Assembly: GCA_016785225.1 (NCBI GenBank)
Contig: JAFBJZ010000880.1
Coordinates: 558,001 to 622,000, forward strand
Length of the DNA stretch: 64,000 bases
Source of the DNA: Psettodes erumei
Lineage: Eukaryota > Chordata > Actinopteri > Pleuronectiformes > Psettodidae
Reading direction: 5' to 3'
Within the stretch, counting starts at the first letter, position 1. The number at the start of each line of letters is the position of its first letter. This document shows, in pieces, positions 1 to 11,939 of this stretch. Position numbers and translations under genes: made by a program. The notes beneath the pieces are model-generated. The model saw nothing but the letters and a program-made list of their open reading frames with translations, was not told the DNA's origin and did no database searches.

Positions 1-300
1 CCTAGTGATTGAGTAGAAAAATACAAATGTGGAGTAAGTAATGTGCAAAGTAGAATCTCCAGGCCTCTTTCACATAAAGCAGGTCCAGGGTCCTGTCTCC
101 TGTGGTAGTGCAGTCCAAAAACTGAGCGATAGTGAGAAGAGACATGTCCAGTTGATGTCCCTGAAGATCATAAGGAAAGCACTGGGGTGTGGAGGAGTCC
201 AGCAGTAACAGAGTGCATGACGTGTCGGGTTGGGGGGTGGTGTAAACAACCAAGACTGTGTGTAAGGACTCTGTGGGCATGTAGTGTGGACGTAGCTGCA
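1..300 (-). mobile_element. Eroded non-LTR retrotransposon (LINE) endonuclease fragment
   Basis: The minus-strand reading contains TTGDRTLDLLYVKEA. This resembles the block near the end of the apurinic-type endonuclease of fish LINEs, where a 'C-T-T-R-G-D-x-T-L-D-L-x-Y' segment is followed by a conserved S-D-H. Here the downstream S-D-H is missing and the flanking residues do not fit, so this would be a decayed piece. The window edge cuts the region. The call rests on one short motif and may be wrong. Confidence 0.35.
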
Positions 301-3300
301 TGGCTAACAGTTCGATGTCAAGGCTGCTGAGACATTATTACATAGCAGTATGTTGTATGTGCTGCCAGTCTCCCTCAGTGTCAGAGTGAGACCATATATC
401 TGTGTTGAACTTTACTTTAACTGCTTGTTTAGCCACAGACAGCTCACTCCTACTATCCACAGCACCAGCTTAGAAATGATGTGCACACTCCTCCACTGTC
501 TCACTCTCCGAAGGTTCACTGCACACTATCATTGCTGGCTGCAGGCTGATCCGGCAGTGGAATCCAGTGGTTGTTGCCTAATTAAGTACACTCAAACACA
601 ACTGGGCATATAGGGATCATTGTCTAGGTCAGGGTGAACCTAGTGTGTGTAGCTGATAGCACACTATATGCACTCATGTGTCACATCACATGGTCAGCTA
701 TGTAATGCCTGTCTATGACTATCAAGACACTAGGATCACAACTAGGGAACTCATGAAGAAATGCAACAACGCTGTTCCTACTGTGCTCTGAAGACAGAGA
801 TTTTACTTATGCTAATTTACAACCAAAAAATTCACAAATAAATCAGCACTGAAGTAACTTGGCATTAAATCATCCTTGACTTCAAGCTGAATATCTTTGT
901 AAAAAGGAGATGCCCTTCCAAGGGGAAAGGAAGTCACGCAACAGTCTCAGCTCCATTTTACAAGCAATGTCCAACACAATGTAATCATGAAGGGGTGAGA
1001 AGCTGGCAGGCAGGAACGGTAAGTGGAGGATAAAGGATCTGTCTTGAGGAATGATGGGGATGACAAAATTGAAGTCTCCTAGCAGGGAGAGGAGCTGACA
1101 CTTTGTACATCAGTGGGCAAAAAGGTAGTATGAAATGTGCAACCAGATACAGTTTCTCAATTGGGAGAGAAGCCTGAAAGGTGACTGAATCTGGTATGGT
1201 GCTAAGGAATTGGGGGGGATGTACTGGGTCTTACTGTTTTCTTCTGGGGATAGGGGAACACCTTGCATAAGGCAGACTTCAGATTGTAAAATTGAGTTGA
1301 GCATGATGGTGTAATGGTGAAGAAGTCGTCCCCACGATGAAAATTCTTCATAAGTTTGTAGTTGCTGAGTAGGGAAATGCAAACTGAATATTTTTAAAAT
1401 TGCTCTTGCAACCCAAAATGAAGTGAATGACAAATAAGGAACTTCCAGAAATCAAAGCATATGGGTAGAATATTCAAGTCACTATGATGCAGGCTTAAGA
1501 CTACTAGGCAATGATAGTGGTGTAATGCATGGAACAATGCAAACTAGGGGTTGGGAAACTGAAACAGTAGGGTTTTTGTAGGCAGGTTAATGAGCAGAGT
1601 GGATGCAGGTAAGGCAACCGGTCAAGGCAAATAGTCACCTAACTCTGAGTCTGGCTCTGCTGGAGGTTTCAGCCTATGTCGGATTAGATTTATGACTACT
1701 GAGAGAAGCCTGAAACAGCCCCAAGTTACAAAGTGATACTCTGGGCTGACAAAGCACTGACATCAAGAAGCTGAGGGAAGAGAAAAAAGCAGATAACCCA
1801 TGATAATTATTCAACTGAGAACTATTTAATCTAGAACTGAGGAAAGAGCCTGTGGCAATTACTGATAGTGTCATCATGGGGCTGCAGTGAGAGTTTTCAC
1901 GAGAGAGGGTTTTTTTTAGCAGGACTACAATTAATGATGGAAACAAATGTGTAATGGGATGGTAACCATTGAGATTATTATTGTTGTTGGAATTTGTGCA
2001 TTAACAGCTTCGACTAAAATTGAGGAAATATAATTTACACCCAGGTAGGAATTACAACGACAAAATAAGGAAACTCTTCAAGTTTCTTTTGAGATTTCTA
2101 ACAAATGTAGAATGTAAATTCTTCAGGCAACATCCACAGTGTTTTGGATTTGTTACAACAAAAGACTGAGAGGAGATATTAAGCTTTTCTGTAGATTTTT
2201 TATTTCTTTTCTTTTTTTCCTTTAGAGTAGTTTAGTTCCATATTTATCAAGCATGGTAAGGCTAGTGGACAACCACCAACCAGCCAAAAAAACAAATTCA
2301 GAGATGCATTTTTGGTCCTGTTTTATGACAAGATGTAATAGTTATATCAACTTTCTTCATTTAAAAAAAATTGCTCCTCAAAACATTGCACTTTATAATA
2401 GTTAAAATGCAGGTGTGCAATATGAGAGCCAAGAATCAGTCGAACTTCGATTACACGGACATCATAGCCATGTGGCAATAGCAATTGAATGTGTGACGTT
2501 ACAGAAATGAATTTTTTGAAAGGCAGAAACTGTCTTCCATTAAATGTGACCCAATAGGTTCTCATACATTCAACCCAAACCATGATTTTTTTTTTGCTGC
2601 ACCTAACAAAGTTGTTTTTGTAAATAATTAAACCTGTTCAAACCACAACTGTTCCACACCTTAACTGCATGTTTACTATTGTTACCATGATGACAAAGGT
2701 TTGGTATGACAACTGCCAAAGGTACATTCCTATGGGTTGTATAAGGGTGAAGCAATAAATTAACTATATGGTTGTTTAGGTTGTTTACTAAAAGGTTGTT
2801 TGTTGAGCCACAGCATGCCTTTGTTCACAGCCAACTATATAAATGGCATCTTTGTTAAATATCATCTTGTAATTAATTTTGCCGTAGTATTTTTGCCTAT
2901 TTTATACAATGCTAATATATTCCATACTTGGAATTGTATTACTGTCTAATATTTGAAATCCCAAGCATCAAAGAACTACAAAACAAAATTTCATCATAAA
3001 TTCTACTTTGCAGCTGGGATGTCACAATCTCTCCCAGAAGTCCCGTGTCTCTTTGTTGAAAGTTAGAGTAAAAAGCTCAACAAATAACTCTCAAGTGTCT
3101 CCACTCCAGGGCTATCTTTCAACATGAGTGATTCTGAGCTATTCTTATATTATTCATCCAAAAATTATACTAATGTAATATAATATGGAGGTACTGGGGA
3201 ACAGACAGAGCACAGCTTCATCCTGTGTGAATAGTAGCAAGCCTGATTCTTTTCATCCTGCCTTGGCTGCTGTGTAGCAGATTCATGACTCCAACCTTGA

Positions 3301-6300
3301 GACGAGTGGTAAACAAGCTGGGGGGATCTGAGGAGCTTCTAACATTCTTTTCGCACTGACCACATGCAACAGAAACTAAAACCTATAAATGGACAGATAT
3401 GTTCAGCTGATGATGATGATGTAAACATCCACTCGAGCTCAACAGTTGCACACATAAACACAGATCAGCTCCTAATCTTCCCATTAATACAACTTCAGCT
3501 TGTTTATAAAAGCTTATTCAGTCGCAGTGGAATGGTCTGCAAGAGGATCGCTGCTGCATGTGAATGTGAATGTTCTGGAAGAACTCTCTACAAGAAAATA
3601 CAAGGTCAGCACTACGAAGGCATGGGAATAAATTATTAGGATGTATGATGCAAAGGGAACAGGAGAGGAATAGACCTGAGATGAAGGCTAAAATACCAGA
3701 AAAAGAGATGTTGCCATGCAATGACACCTCAGGACTGTGGAAGACCAGATCAAAACAGTGATCCCATGCTTTGAAGGGTTGTTAAAGGCTTAAGGAGTAA
3801 CATTAATATCATTATCATTCAATATCAGTATCATTTACTGATCATTTTTGCCCACAACAACTGACAAGCAGGTCTCTTTATCTGTAACAAGATAAGGAGG
3901 CTAGTTTTAAGCCAGGTTTACCTCCTGACTGTCAAATGAACTGGTCAGGACTGAAATGACTCAGCCCTTTATTTGATTACATATTATTATATGCATCAAA
4001 TCACAAGCATTGACAGGATGTATGTAATAGTCAGCATGTTTAGAACACTGTGGAAATGTAGTCCAACTCATCCCAGAAAGGGATCAAAGAATGAATGAAA
4101 AAAATAATAATTAATCAAAGCTTTTCTCAACAAACTGCATGAAATTTGCAAAATAAAAGCTTTTTGATAAATAATTTAACACATTAAATGTTTCTGTGAA
4201 AGAAAATGTCAGCAAACTCTTAATTCCTGTGTGATTGAATGCTTTAGTACTTTTATCTGTTATCTGTTATCTGTTCTATTAGAAGGAAGGATGTATCAAA
4301 CATAAATTTTTAATGCATTGCATGATGTTTTTGATCATGGCATTAATGTTCTATGGATTTCCCATAAATTTGTTGTCTCAGTACTTGGGTTTATATGGGA
4401 ATTAAATTAATCATTGCATCTTCATCTCCCTCTATGTGAAAGCTGGCTTTATAACCTTTAAGTGTTGCTGTGCAGAACAACACAACTTTTTAATAAGTTC
4501 TCTTCTAGTATAACCCCTTCAACTACATCTGCTTGTACTGTGGATCTGTTTTCAGTTAAAAACACTGAACAAGTGACACCTTAACTCTTGTTGTCTCTAC
4601 ACACTCTTTCAGGTCTAAGGTCTTGTCCTTTTAACAACAAGGTGTTCAACTGTTCTTCCTGGTGCCAAAGCACAGTTCATTCCAACTGCTTTCATTTCTC
4701 ACATTGAAGCTGACTCTTCAGCTGATATCTTTCAGTTCATAGAGGGGGGAATATCCAGCTCAGTTATCAGTTATACTTCCACTCACATTTCGACTCTTTT
4801 CAGAGCTTGCCTTTATAATCAGTTTCAGTGATTGGACATCAACTGATTCTTCAGATCCTTTCTCCACCTTTCTTTCAACTTCATTATGGATTCATACACT
4901 GAAACTGAATCTTTCATGTCAACTGAATTTTCAACTTATTTCAATAATTCTGTTTCAACTACCAATTCAGTTTCTTCCAGTGTTTCAACTTGAGGTATAA
5001 CTTTACTTGAGCCTTTTTCTGTTGGTTTTATATACATGTCTGCTTATATAATTTACTTATTATGCAAGCACATTTCAATCTTTTGATTAGTGTTTCACTG
5101 ACAACTTTCCATTCCCTGATTATGAGACAGAGCAATGTTTTTTAGATCCATTGCTCAAATAATTTAATCATGCTAAATATTCAACTTCTCATTGGGCTAC
5201 ATGCTCTTTTTGGAATCCATAATTAGAGCAACATTGCTCTGTTGTTGCCGCAGAGGAAAGGAGAAGGAGCATATCTGATAATGAGTTCAAAGATGCCGCT
5301 AACTGTAAAAGATCGGAATGTGATCCAGCTGACTTTGATTCTGTTTGACCTTGTGCAGATATGAGCTGAAGGACTGTTACTGTGGCAACAGCTACAGATA
5401 AGGGTGAGGCCTGATTTGAAGACCTGAACAATCCAGGCTCATGTCAAAACCTCAGTAATCAAATGAAGCTAACTCAATTATCCATGCAGAAAGAACAGTG
5501 CACAGCACTGTGCTGTTTGGATTTCAGAGCATAGCTGTATCACAGTGGGATGTAGTGTAAGGTTTGGTTCAGGGATGCTGAACTCTGATGTACTGACCCG
5601 AGGCTGACTTCCTGGTATTCACTCTTAATGAAAGAGATGAAAAGAGCTTTCAGGACAGTCGTTGGATCAGCAAGAACAGAGATAATGAATGATCTGTTAG
5701 AAAACGCTTCTACTGAATGATAGAAGAAACAAATCCTGTAACCACTGCTTCATTTGACAAGACAAGACAATTATGTTCCTGACTATTGAGACACAATAAA
5801 TCTGGCTGTTTTTTATGGCTATCAACCAGAGATGTGGACTTGAGTCAGACTTGAGACTCAAGAACTGCAACTTGATATGACATAAAATAAATTACTTCAG
5901 ACTCACCTTGGAATTTGCTGGCCAGTGACTTTACTTGACTTGAGACATGATGACTTGAATGAATATAAAATATTAAAAATGTTCAACACAGATCTGCAAA
6001 GGTGCCTTAGCTCTGCCTGGTATACAAATCCCTCACTGTGAATGGCATCATCATAACTGGATGACTCCCCTGTCAGCATGTTCTCAATTTGGTCAGATGA
6101 TCATCTGCAACAGCAATGAAGTGGGCTCTGGATTAGGCTGGTTATTATCACCATCCCCATACCAAGAGTTGTCACATTTATATTTTTAAAAAATCATAAG
6201 CGGGGGGTGGGGGCAATTTCTTTTCAGTTTCTCCATGTTTATGCCTTTTAATGGGATTTAGTGCTGTGTTTGCTCATTAGGAACAACTGGCACATACTTT

Positions 6301-8900
6301 CTGTTTATGAAGACAATGGGATTCACCATTCTAAGAACACAGACACAAACAATCACACAGTTTAAGAACTATTCTTCAGACTTTTTAAAAAAAGGTATTT
6401 CATGAATGAGGTTCACTGTCAAATCCACCCCTCGCTTCTTCCCAGCTCCAACCTTGCATCTAAATATGGTCACTTCTGGTTCCAAAAAAAACACGATGGG
6501 GATGGCCAAAACACCAGAGTGGAGGGTTCAACACAGAAGTTCACAAATCAGTGGGTTAGTTGCCACTTAGTTGCTCCACAACATATTTTCCTATTACAAC
6601 AGAAGTCTGTGGCAGTGCAACAGCACTAATGTATTCACTGGCACACTATTTTCCTCAAATAGGGCAAAGAGGCAAAAACAAGCAAAATGTCCAGGTACAA
6701 ACACAGATACACCTTCTTTTTTTGGTATTTTTGGGGACAGAGGGCACTGTGGCAAATCAGGAGCAATGACATGTAGCTGGATACAACATGGAAGATGCAG
6801 AATACATTATTAAAGGGAAGAATACATTTTCAGCAGGTAATTTTCTTACAAATGCACGTGTCAATTTTGTCCCAATCTTGATAAAGTGTGCACGTCTCTG
6901 CTAAAAGTTAGGCTAGTTTAATTAGCTCAAGATGGAGAATAACCCTGAGGTTGTAGGATTGCAGATCCCACCCAGATCAAGTCAGCAGTGTGAGAATACC
7001 CCCCCCCTACACATACACACACACGCCCGCCAACAAAAAAAAAAAAATCTGACAATGTGGAAATAATTATCCTGCCCTTGCGTCATTTTGGAGATGCCAC
7101 TGTTTCATTAATCCCTGCTTGCCTCATACAAATGCAGTGGGTAACTTAGCTAATGGAGAGCAACATGTGTACAAGTACAAATGACTGTGGCTACATGTTG
7201 ACTCTATAGTCATTCATTAGAGAACTCTGTCTTACCTAATCTTGCTGGTTTGGTTGGCAGTGTGGTGGAAGCAGATGGGAACCAGAGCGGCTGGCTGGCA
7301 CATGTGCTGTGAGTTATGATCTCTGACGTTTCACATCTGCACCCCCTTGCCCTCCTGCCACCTTCCCGGGCTTTGCCGCAGAGGGCAGAAGGTCCTGCCT
7401 GCTCGCTTTATGAGCTGGTACAAACCCAGAGGCCCTCCTGTAAATGACCAATTAAATGAAAGGAGATTGCACAGAAACCATAAAATCCAATAAGAAGGGG
7501 GGAATTTAGAGGGTCCCGGCGGCGGCTCTGCTGAGAGAAATTGCATCTGGGGAATTCCCCCTGCCACTCCACTCTATCCCTCCTTTCAGCATATCAGGCT
7601 GGTACTGTGGAACACGACAGCGGAAAAAAAAATCCATTTGTCACACTTTCATTCATCAGGTGATAAACTAAATATGGGCTTCATTGCTCCAGATCCCAGT
7701 TGGATGCTTTCAGCCCAAGAAATATGGATGGAATGCAAAGTCTCCTTCGGGGTGAGGAATGGGGCTGTCACCGGCAAGCATGCTGAGTTGATTAGACACT
7801 GCACACATATACAACCAGGTGGCATTAACGTGACAGCTTGAATAAGTGAGACAACAGCAAACACGAGCTGCTTTTGCTTTGCTTTATATTTGCAACAAAG
7901 GCATGGCAATGTTGTTTAATTCGGTGGTCGACAACAAGGCAAGACACAGCCACTGATTGTTCCGTCAGACCGCTCATATTGCTTGGTATACATTTAGAAC
8001 ACAAAGTGCCACGAATGGCATACAGAACAGGCAGCACACACACACAAAGAAATCCAGAGAGACTGTTGATTCAAACAAGGAGGGGTCGCCTGCTCTAAAG
8101 AGAGCAGGGGGCCCGTGAGACTCAGATTTATATTCCCCTTCCTCCACGGCCCAGTTCACACCTGACACTAACACAGGGATCTGTGGACAGCTGTGTGAAT
8201 GAGACCCGATAACTCGGGCCACATTCTTGTAGCACGCTAATGTATCATTTTGATTTCTGCAGGACTAAGCACAGGAAGTGCATTGCTGCTTCCCACAGGT
8301 TTAAAAAAACAATATGTTTGGTTGAGATCTGATCACAAGTCAGCTGAGAGGCCGGCAGACGCATTTTAACAGCAAGCCTGAACAGCCTATGACTGATCGC
8401 CTCACTAAATCTAACTAGAGCTGCAGGCTTGCTTCGTCAGCACAATCCATTCTTTCCATTTGATCAAAGGTTGGGGGCGGGGAGGTTGGGGGGGGGGGGG
8501 GCTCCTCATAAATAGTGGATCAACAACAGGTCCCTGCTCACATCAGGAGGACAACAGGAGAAATTCTCCTCCATTACTGAGGTCAACATTGTCCCATATT
8601 CATAGTTGTAGCCATTTGTAACACCGTAATCCCCAAGTTCACTAGTAGCTGAGATCTGGGAACACAGTGACATTAATCACATAACTGGGTTCGGCCGATG
8701 ATGAGACAGTTATTTAAAAGTTTAAGTCCCTCTGTGCAGCATTTAGAAGCGGTATATAAGTAAAAGACAAACAGGATTGTTGTGCACACTATCTTACGTG
8801 TCTTATGACATTTTTACAGAAAACAGTGGTTTTCTGTATTGTCATTTATCATTCCCTCACAGATGGAGGTAAAGAATTTGACAACGTAGATCTGCTTATT
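301..8900. other. Gene-poor intergenic region
   Basis: I find no exon chain, no recognisable protein domain and no RNA gene here. Open frames are short (under about 110 codons), often overlap in both strands and have no family signature. The left part is AT-rich. Short low-complexity tracts occur: a C run followed by (CA)n near 7000-7025, an A run near 7036, and a G run of about 14 at 8490-8503. A run of GACTTGAGACT-type words lies at 5830-5960. The stretch at 7330-8420 is less repetitive and is discussed as a possible regulatory element. Confidence 0.5.
5830..5965. repeat. Degenerate 'gacttgagact' dispersed repeat
   Basis: The words ACTTGAGTC, GACTTGAGACTC, TTACTTGACTTGAGAC and GACTTGAATGAATAT recur within about 130 bases. 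This vocabulary is typical of a common teleost interspersed repeat, probably a non-autonomous DNA element, in which GACTTGAGAC units alternate. No terminal repeats or target-site duplication could be fixed by eye. Family assignment is left open. Confidence 0.4.
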
Positions 8901-8904
8901 ACAC

Positions 8905-9110
8905 TTGTGTGGCTCAGGAGGTAATGAGAGGGCCGGGGTTTGATGTCTCGTTCCTGTGGTCAACGTGTCAAAGCTTCCTTGGGCAAAATAACGATACGCC
9001 AATGTATCGTGTATCATGTATCATCGGTGTGTTAAAAAGTGCTATATGAATGTGTGTGTGAGTGTGGCTTGAGTGACTAGAAAAGCGCTGGTCCATTTAC
9101 ATTATAGTGT
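8905..9110 (+). mobile_element. tRNA-headed SINE-like element (teleost type)
   Basis: The left part has a GTGGCTCAGGAGG segment like a Pol III A box. It is followed by GGGGTTTGATGTCTC, a degraded B-box (GGTTCGATTCC-like), then TTCCTTGGGCAAAATA. The right part has AAAAAGTGCTATATGAATG and GACTAGAAAAGCGCTGGTCCATTTACA. These are the diagnostic body and tail phrases of the very common fish element ending in 'aaaagcgctatataaatgcagtccatttac'. The copy is diverged and shortened in the middle. Confidence 0.65.
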
Positions 9111-10429
9111 GTGTGTATACTGTGTATTTACTGAATGTTTCTATGAATACTTAAATAACTAAACAGCAAACGGGGGAATGAAAGTATAGTTCTCATTTAG
9201 ACATATACGTGGAAAACAAACGCACATAAACGCTTGCATTTGGAGCCAGGCAGAATGAAAACAAGTTCCACCAATGTCAAACGTCAACTGCAGCTTTAAC
9301 ACATAAAAACACATTTTCATGAGGTAAACTCCAAAGGAAAAGGAAATACAGATGCTGAATGTTGTAACTGAGGCCATCTGCTCTATCCTTCATCAGAGCC
9401 ACTAAAAAACACAGTTGTAGTTGTAGTTGTACATGCCTTGTACAAACCCTGACTCTTCCTGCTCACAACCGTAAGGGGGACTATTCTGTTTTCACCAAAT
9501 GTCTCAGATCAAACACCACTAAACTATTTCATGACTGAACTGAGGTCATTGGATGATGCAGTGCTTATTGTCCTCAGACGTTCCTCAGGACTAGCAGCTT
9601 GGCCATGTTTAATTTCTTCACTCATTCGTAACATCTGTTTTTAGATCAATTGAATATGACGTGCAAAGCCACAGCAGTTGTGCATATGAAACAGAACTGA
9701 CATGTGGTTAATGTAATATACCAGAATAAACCAAACTGCAATTTGAGGCTGACACATGTTGTGTGAAGGTTACCTGACTGTGTGCTGAAGTCCTGCAGGG
9801 GGGGGTGGGGGTGCACACACGGGTGTGAATGAAATGAATGCTCAGGATCTGTGATCATGAGAATCAGCCTATAAGAAAAGAAAGGCAGACATATGGTATC
9901 GTAATCGTCACGGCCGAGAGACGACGTCACCCTGTTCCCAGGCCTCAGCGAGTGAGCTGGTGAGTGCAGTGCTCGCCCAACCGATGCTGCAGGCAAAACG
10001 TAACAAAATGAGACCCAACCTGCGACATTACTTGTACACATAAAACCAACAATGACATTACTCTGCATAAGGATTACGATGTAACATACTGTACATCACT
10101 GCCATGCATTGCATTTGGAGTATGGGACCTCGGCAGAGGAAAAGAAAACTCCCATTTTTTACATAGTAGTAGCATTTGTCAAGAGCTGTCAGCACTTCAT
10201 GGGCTCAGGCGTCCAGGTAGTTTGGCTCAAAAACGATTGCACAGTGAAAACCCTCCTCCATCCTCCTGTGCCCTTCTGTCTCTACTTCATTTGGTTGTGC
10301 ACACTGTGCCTGGGAAACAGGCAAAAATGCATTTTGGCACTGACACACAGGTTCATTTCTTGCATTGCTGCCAAGCCAAACTGAAGTAAGAGGTCTGTCT
10401 GCTTTGCCCATCTCTTACAGTGTAGGATC

Positions 10430-10618
10430 TGTATATTGTTCATGTCGTTCAATTATATAATAATCAGCTGGATGACCTCTGCGTTTCAATATTCCAGTGG
10501 AGATGGAGAACAGAGTCAAGATTTGGAAGATCGTGGTGAGAAATACTGTACTCCACATGACCCGGGGCTCAGTTTGCCCCGCACAAAACTTAAAAGCAAA
10601 TATCGCTACTGTGAGTCG
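10430..10618 (-). other. Probable proximal 3'UTR of tmem200b
   Basis: This is the sequence immediately after the minus-strand tmem200b stop codon. It has no coding signature. I could not identify a convincing polyadenylation signal close by, so the end of the transcript is not set. Confidence 0.4.
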
Positions 10619-11839
10619 TCACTGGAAAGGCCCAGAGCCAAAACTCTTATCCCAGTAAGAACACTGCTGCTCCAACTGGTCCAGCAGTTTGTCCACAGAG
10701 TCTTCTTTGTTCTCCAGTTTCAGGTATCGCCTCCCGCCGCCCAGATCCAGCCGAGGCCAGCTCCGGTGCGTCCGCTCCTCCGCGGCATCCACCTCCTGCC
10801 CCGGGATGTTCACGCAAACCTGCGAACCAGCCTCCCTCCTTGGGAACGCTTGCTGATGTGTCTGACCCTCCTCTCTGGGCGTTTGGAGTCCCTCCGCCGG
10901 ACTCACGCCAGCTCGGGCTACGTGGGGCTTAGTCCTGTAGCTCATGCTGTGGCAGCGCCTGGGCTGGGCGGCAGGGACGTCCACGTCGTCCACCCCGAGG
11001 GTGGACATGGAGCTGGCGGACAACAGGCAGTTGTTGAGTTTGGCGAGCGGGGTGGACTGCAGATGGAAGCTGGCGCTGCCCCAGTGTTCGGCACGAATCT
11101 GTGCGTTTAAGTCTGTCTGACTGGAATTACATGAGTTGGAATGGGAGGATTGGAGGGACGGCAGGGGCTCCGACTCCTGGTGGTGGAGGGCTTCTGTCTG
11201 CAGAACAGCTTGCTGGTAGACGCCCTCCACGCTGTCCCTGTGTTCTGTGGGGTGTCTTGTCTGGAGCAGGGGCTCGGAACTGGCCAGCTGCTGCAGACAG
11301 AGGATGTTGAGATGGGCAGCCGGTAAGCTGCTCACCCACTGGTAGTGTTTGGCCATGGAGTTGGCAGCCGCGATGTCTTTCAGATCTGCCGAGGGCACGG
11401 CCGCAGACACCGAGCAGATGACGCTGCGCATCTGAGCCAGCAGCATCTGAGTCTCTCTGTCCCTGTTCTCGTACAGAACTGTGTTGGCACATATGAGGAT
11501 GAAGAGTCCCACCCCCATGATGACGGGCCCCAGCAGCTTCATCCGCTCGCTGTGGATGAGGCTGGCTGTGGACAGGAGGCCCTTAGCTCCCAGACTCCAG
11601 CCGGAAGCCTGTGACTCGGAGACGCTCTCGCCCTCTGCAGCCAGCAGGGACGATCTGGACATCCGGTAAGGCCAGTAACCCGCCACGGCCAGGGCGGTGC
11701 CGACGACCACCACGACCACCCCCAGCACCAGGAAGGCGCCGGGCATGGAGCGGATGCGAAGCTTGCCTTGGATCACCCCGTCCTTCTTCTTCCGGCCTCG
11801 CAGGGTGAAGCGAGACTTGCGGGCCTTCTGGGTCTTCAT
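10619..11839 (-). CDS. tmem200b: Transmembrane protein 200B-like, two-pass membrane protein
   Basis: An uninterrupted 406-residue frame. The start is the ATG at 11839 (context GCC ATG A); an in-frame GTG 12 codons upstream is not needed. A basic N-terminus (residues 1-30, with RGRKKK) precedes TM1 at about 34-55 (GAFLVLGVVVVVVGTALAV then AGYWP). TM2 at about 103-122 carries KLLGPVIMGVGLFILICANT followed by LYENRD, a near-exact TMEM200 family signature and closest to the B member. The cytoplasmic tail ends with HRSWPRLD, then KLENKED, also conserved in TMEM200A/B. The tail is Ser/Gln-rich and otherwise poorly conserved. A single coding exon is usual for the family, and human TMEM200B and TRNAU1AP are both on 1p35, matching the order here. 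The biochemical function of the family is unknown. A candidate 3' splice site at 11890-11891 just upstream suggests a separate 5'UTR exon. Confidence 0.9.
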   Translation of the reverse strand: MKTQKARKSRFTLRGRKKKDGVIQGKLRIRSMPGAFLVLGVVVVVVGTALAVAGYWPYRMSRSSLLAAEGESVSESQASGWSLGAKGLLSTASLIHSERMKLLGPVIMGVGLFILICANTVLYENRDRETQMLLAQMRSVICSVSAAVPSADLKDIAAANSMAKHYQWVSSLPAAHLNILCLQQLASSEPLLQTRHPTEHRDSVEGVYQQAVLQTEALHHQESEPLPSLQSSHSNSCNSSQTDLNAQIRAEHWGSASFHLQSTPLAKLNNCLLSASSMSTLGVDDVDVPAAQPRRCHSMSYRTKPHVARAGVSPAEGLQTPREEGQTHQQAFPRREAGSQVCVNIPGQEVDAAEERTHRSWPRLDLGGGRRYLKLENKEDSVDKLLDQLEQQCSYWDKSFGSGPFQ

Positions 11840-11939
11840 GGCACAAGTCAGTCCGGAGCTAGTGCCCCTGGTCACACCCTATCAGAGGACTGAGGAGGAG
11901 TGGGGAGATTTTGTTCAGTTAACGCAGCTTTAAAAGTGT

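Noticed and set aside
2347..2583. 78-codon minus-strand frame considered as an exon
   Set aside because: The composition is not low-complexity, but no splice partner, no family resemblance and no second exon could be found.
10436..11110. A 224-codon plus-strand frame opposite tmem200b
   Set aside because: It is a shadow of the GC-rich tmem200b coding exon. The minus strand carries the recognisable TMEM200 motifs.
11840..11875. 12-residue N-terminal extension of tmem200b
   Set aside because: It would begin at a GTG. The first ATG in a good context is at 11839, and the extension has no family match.
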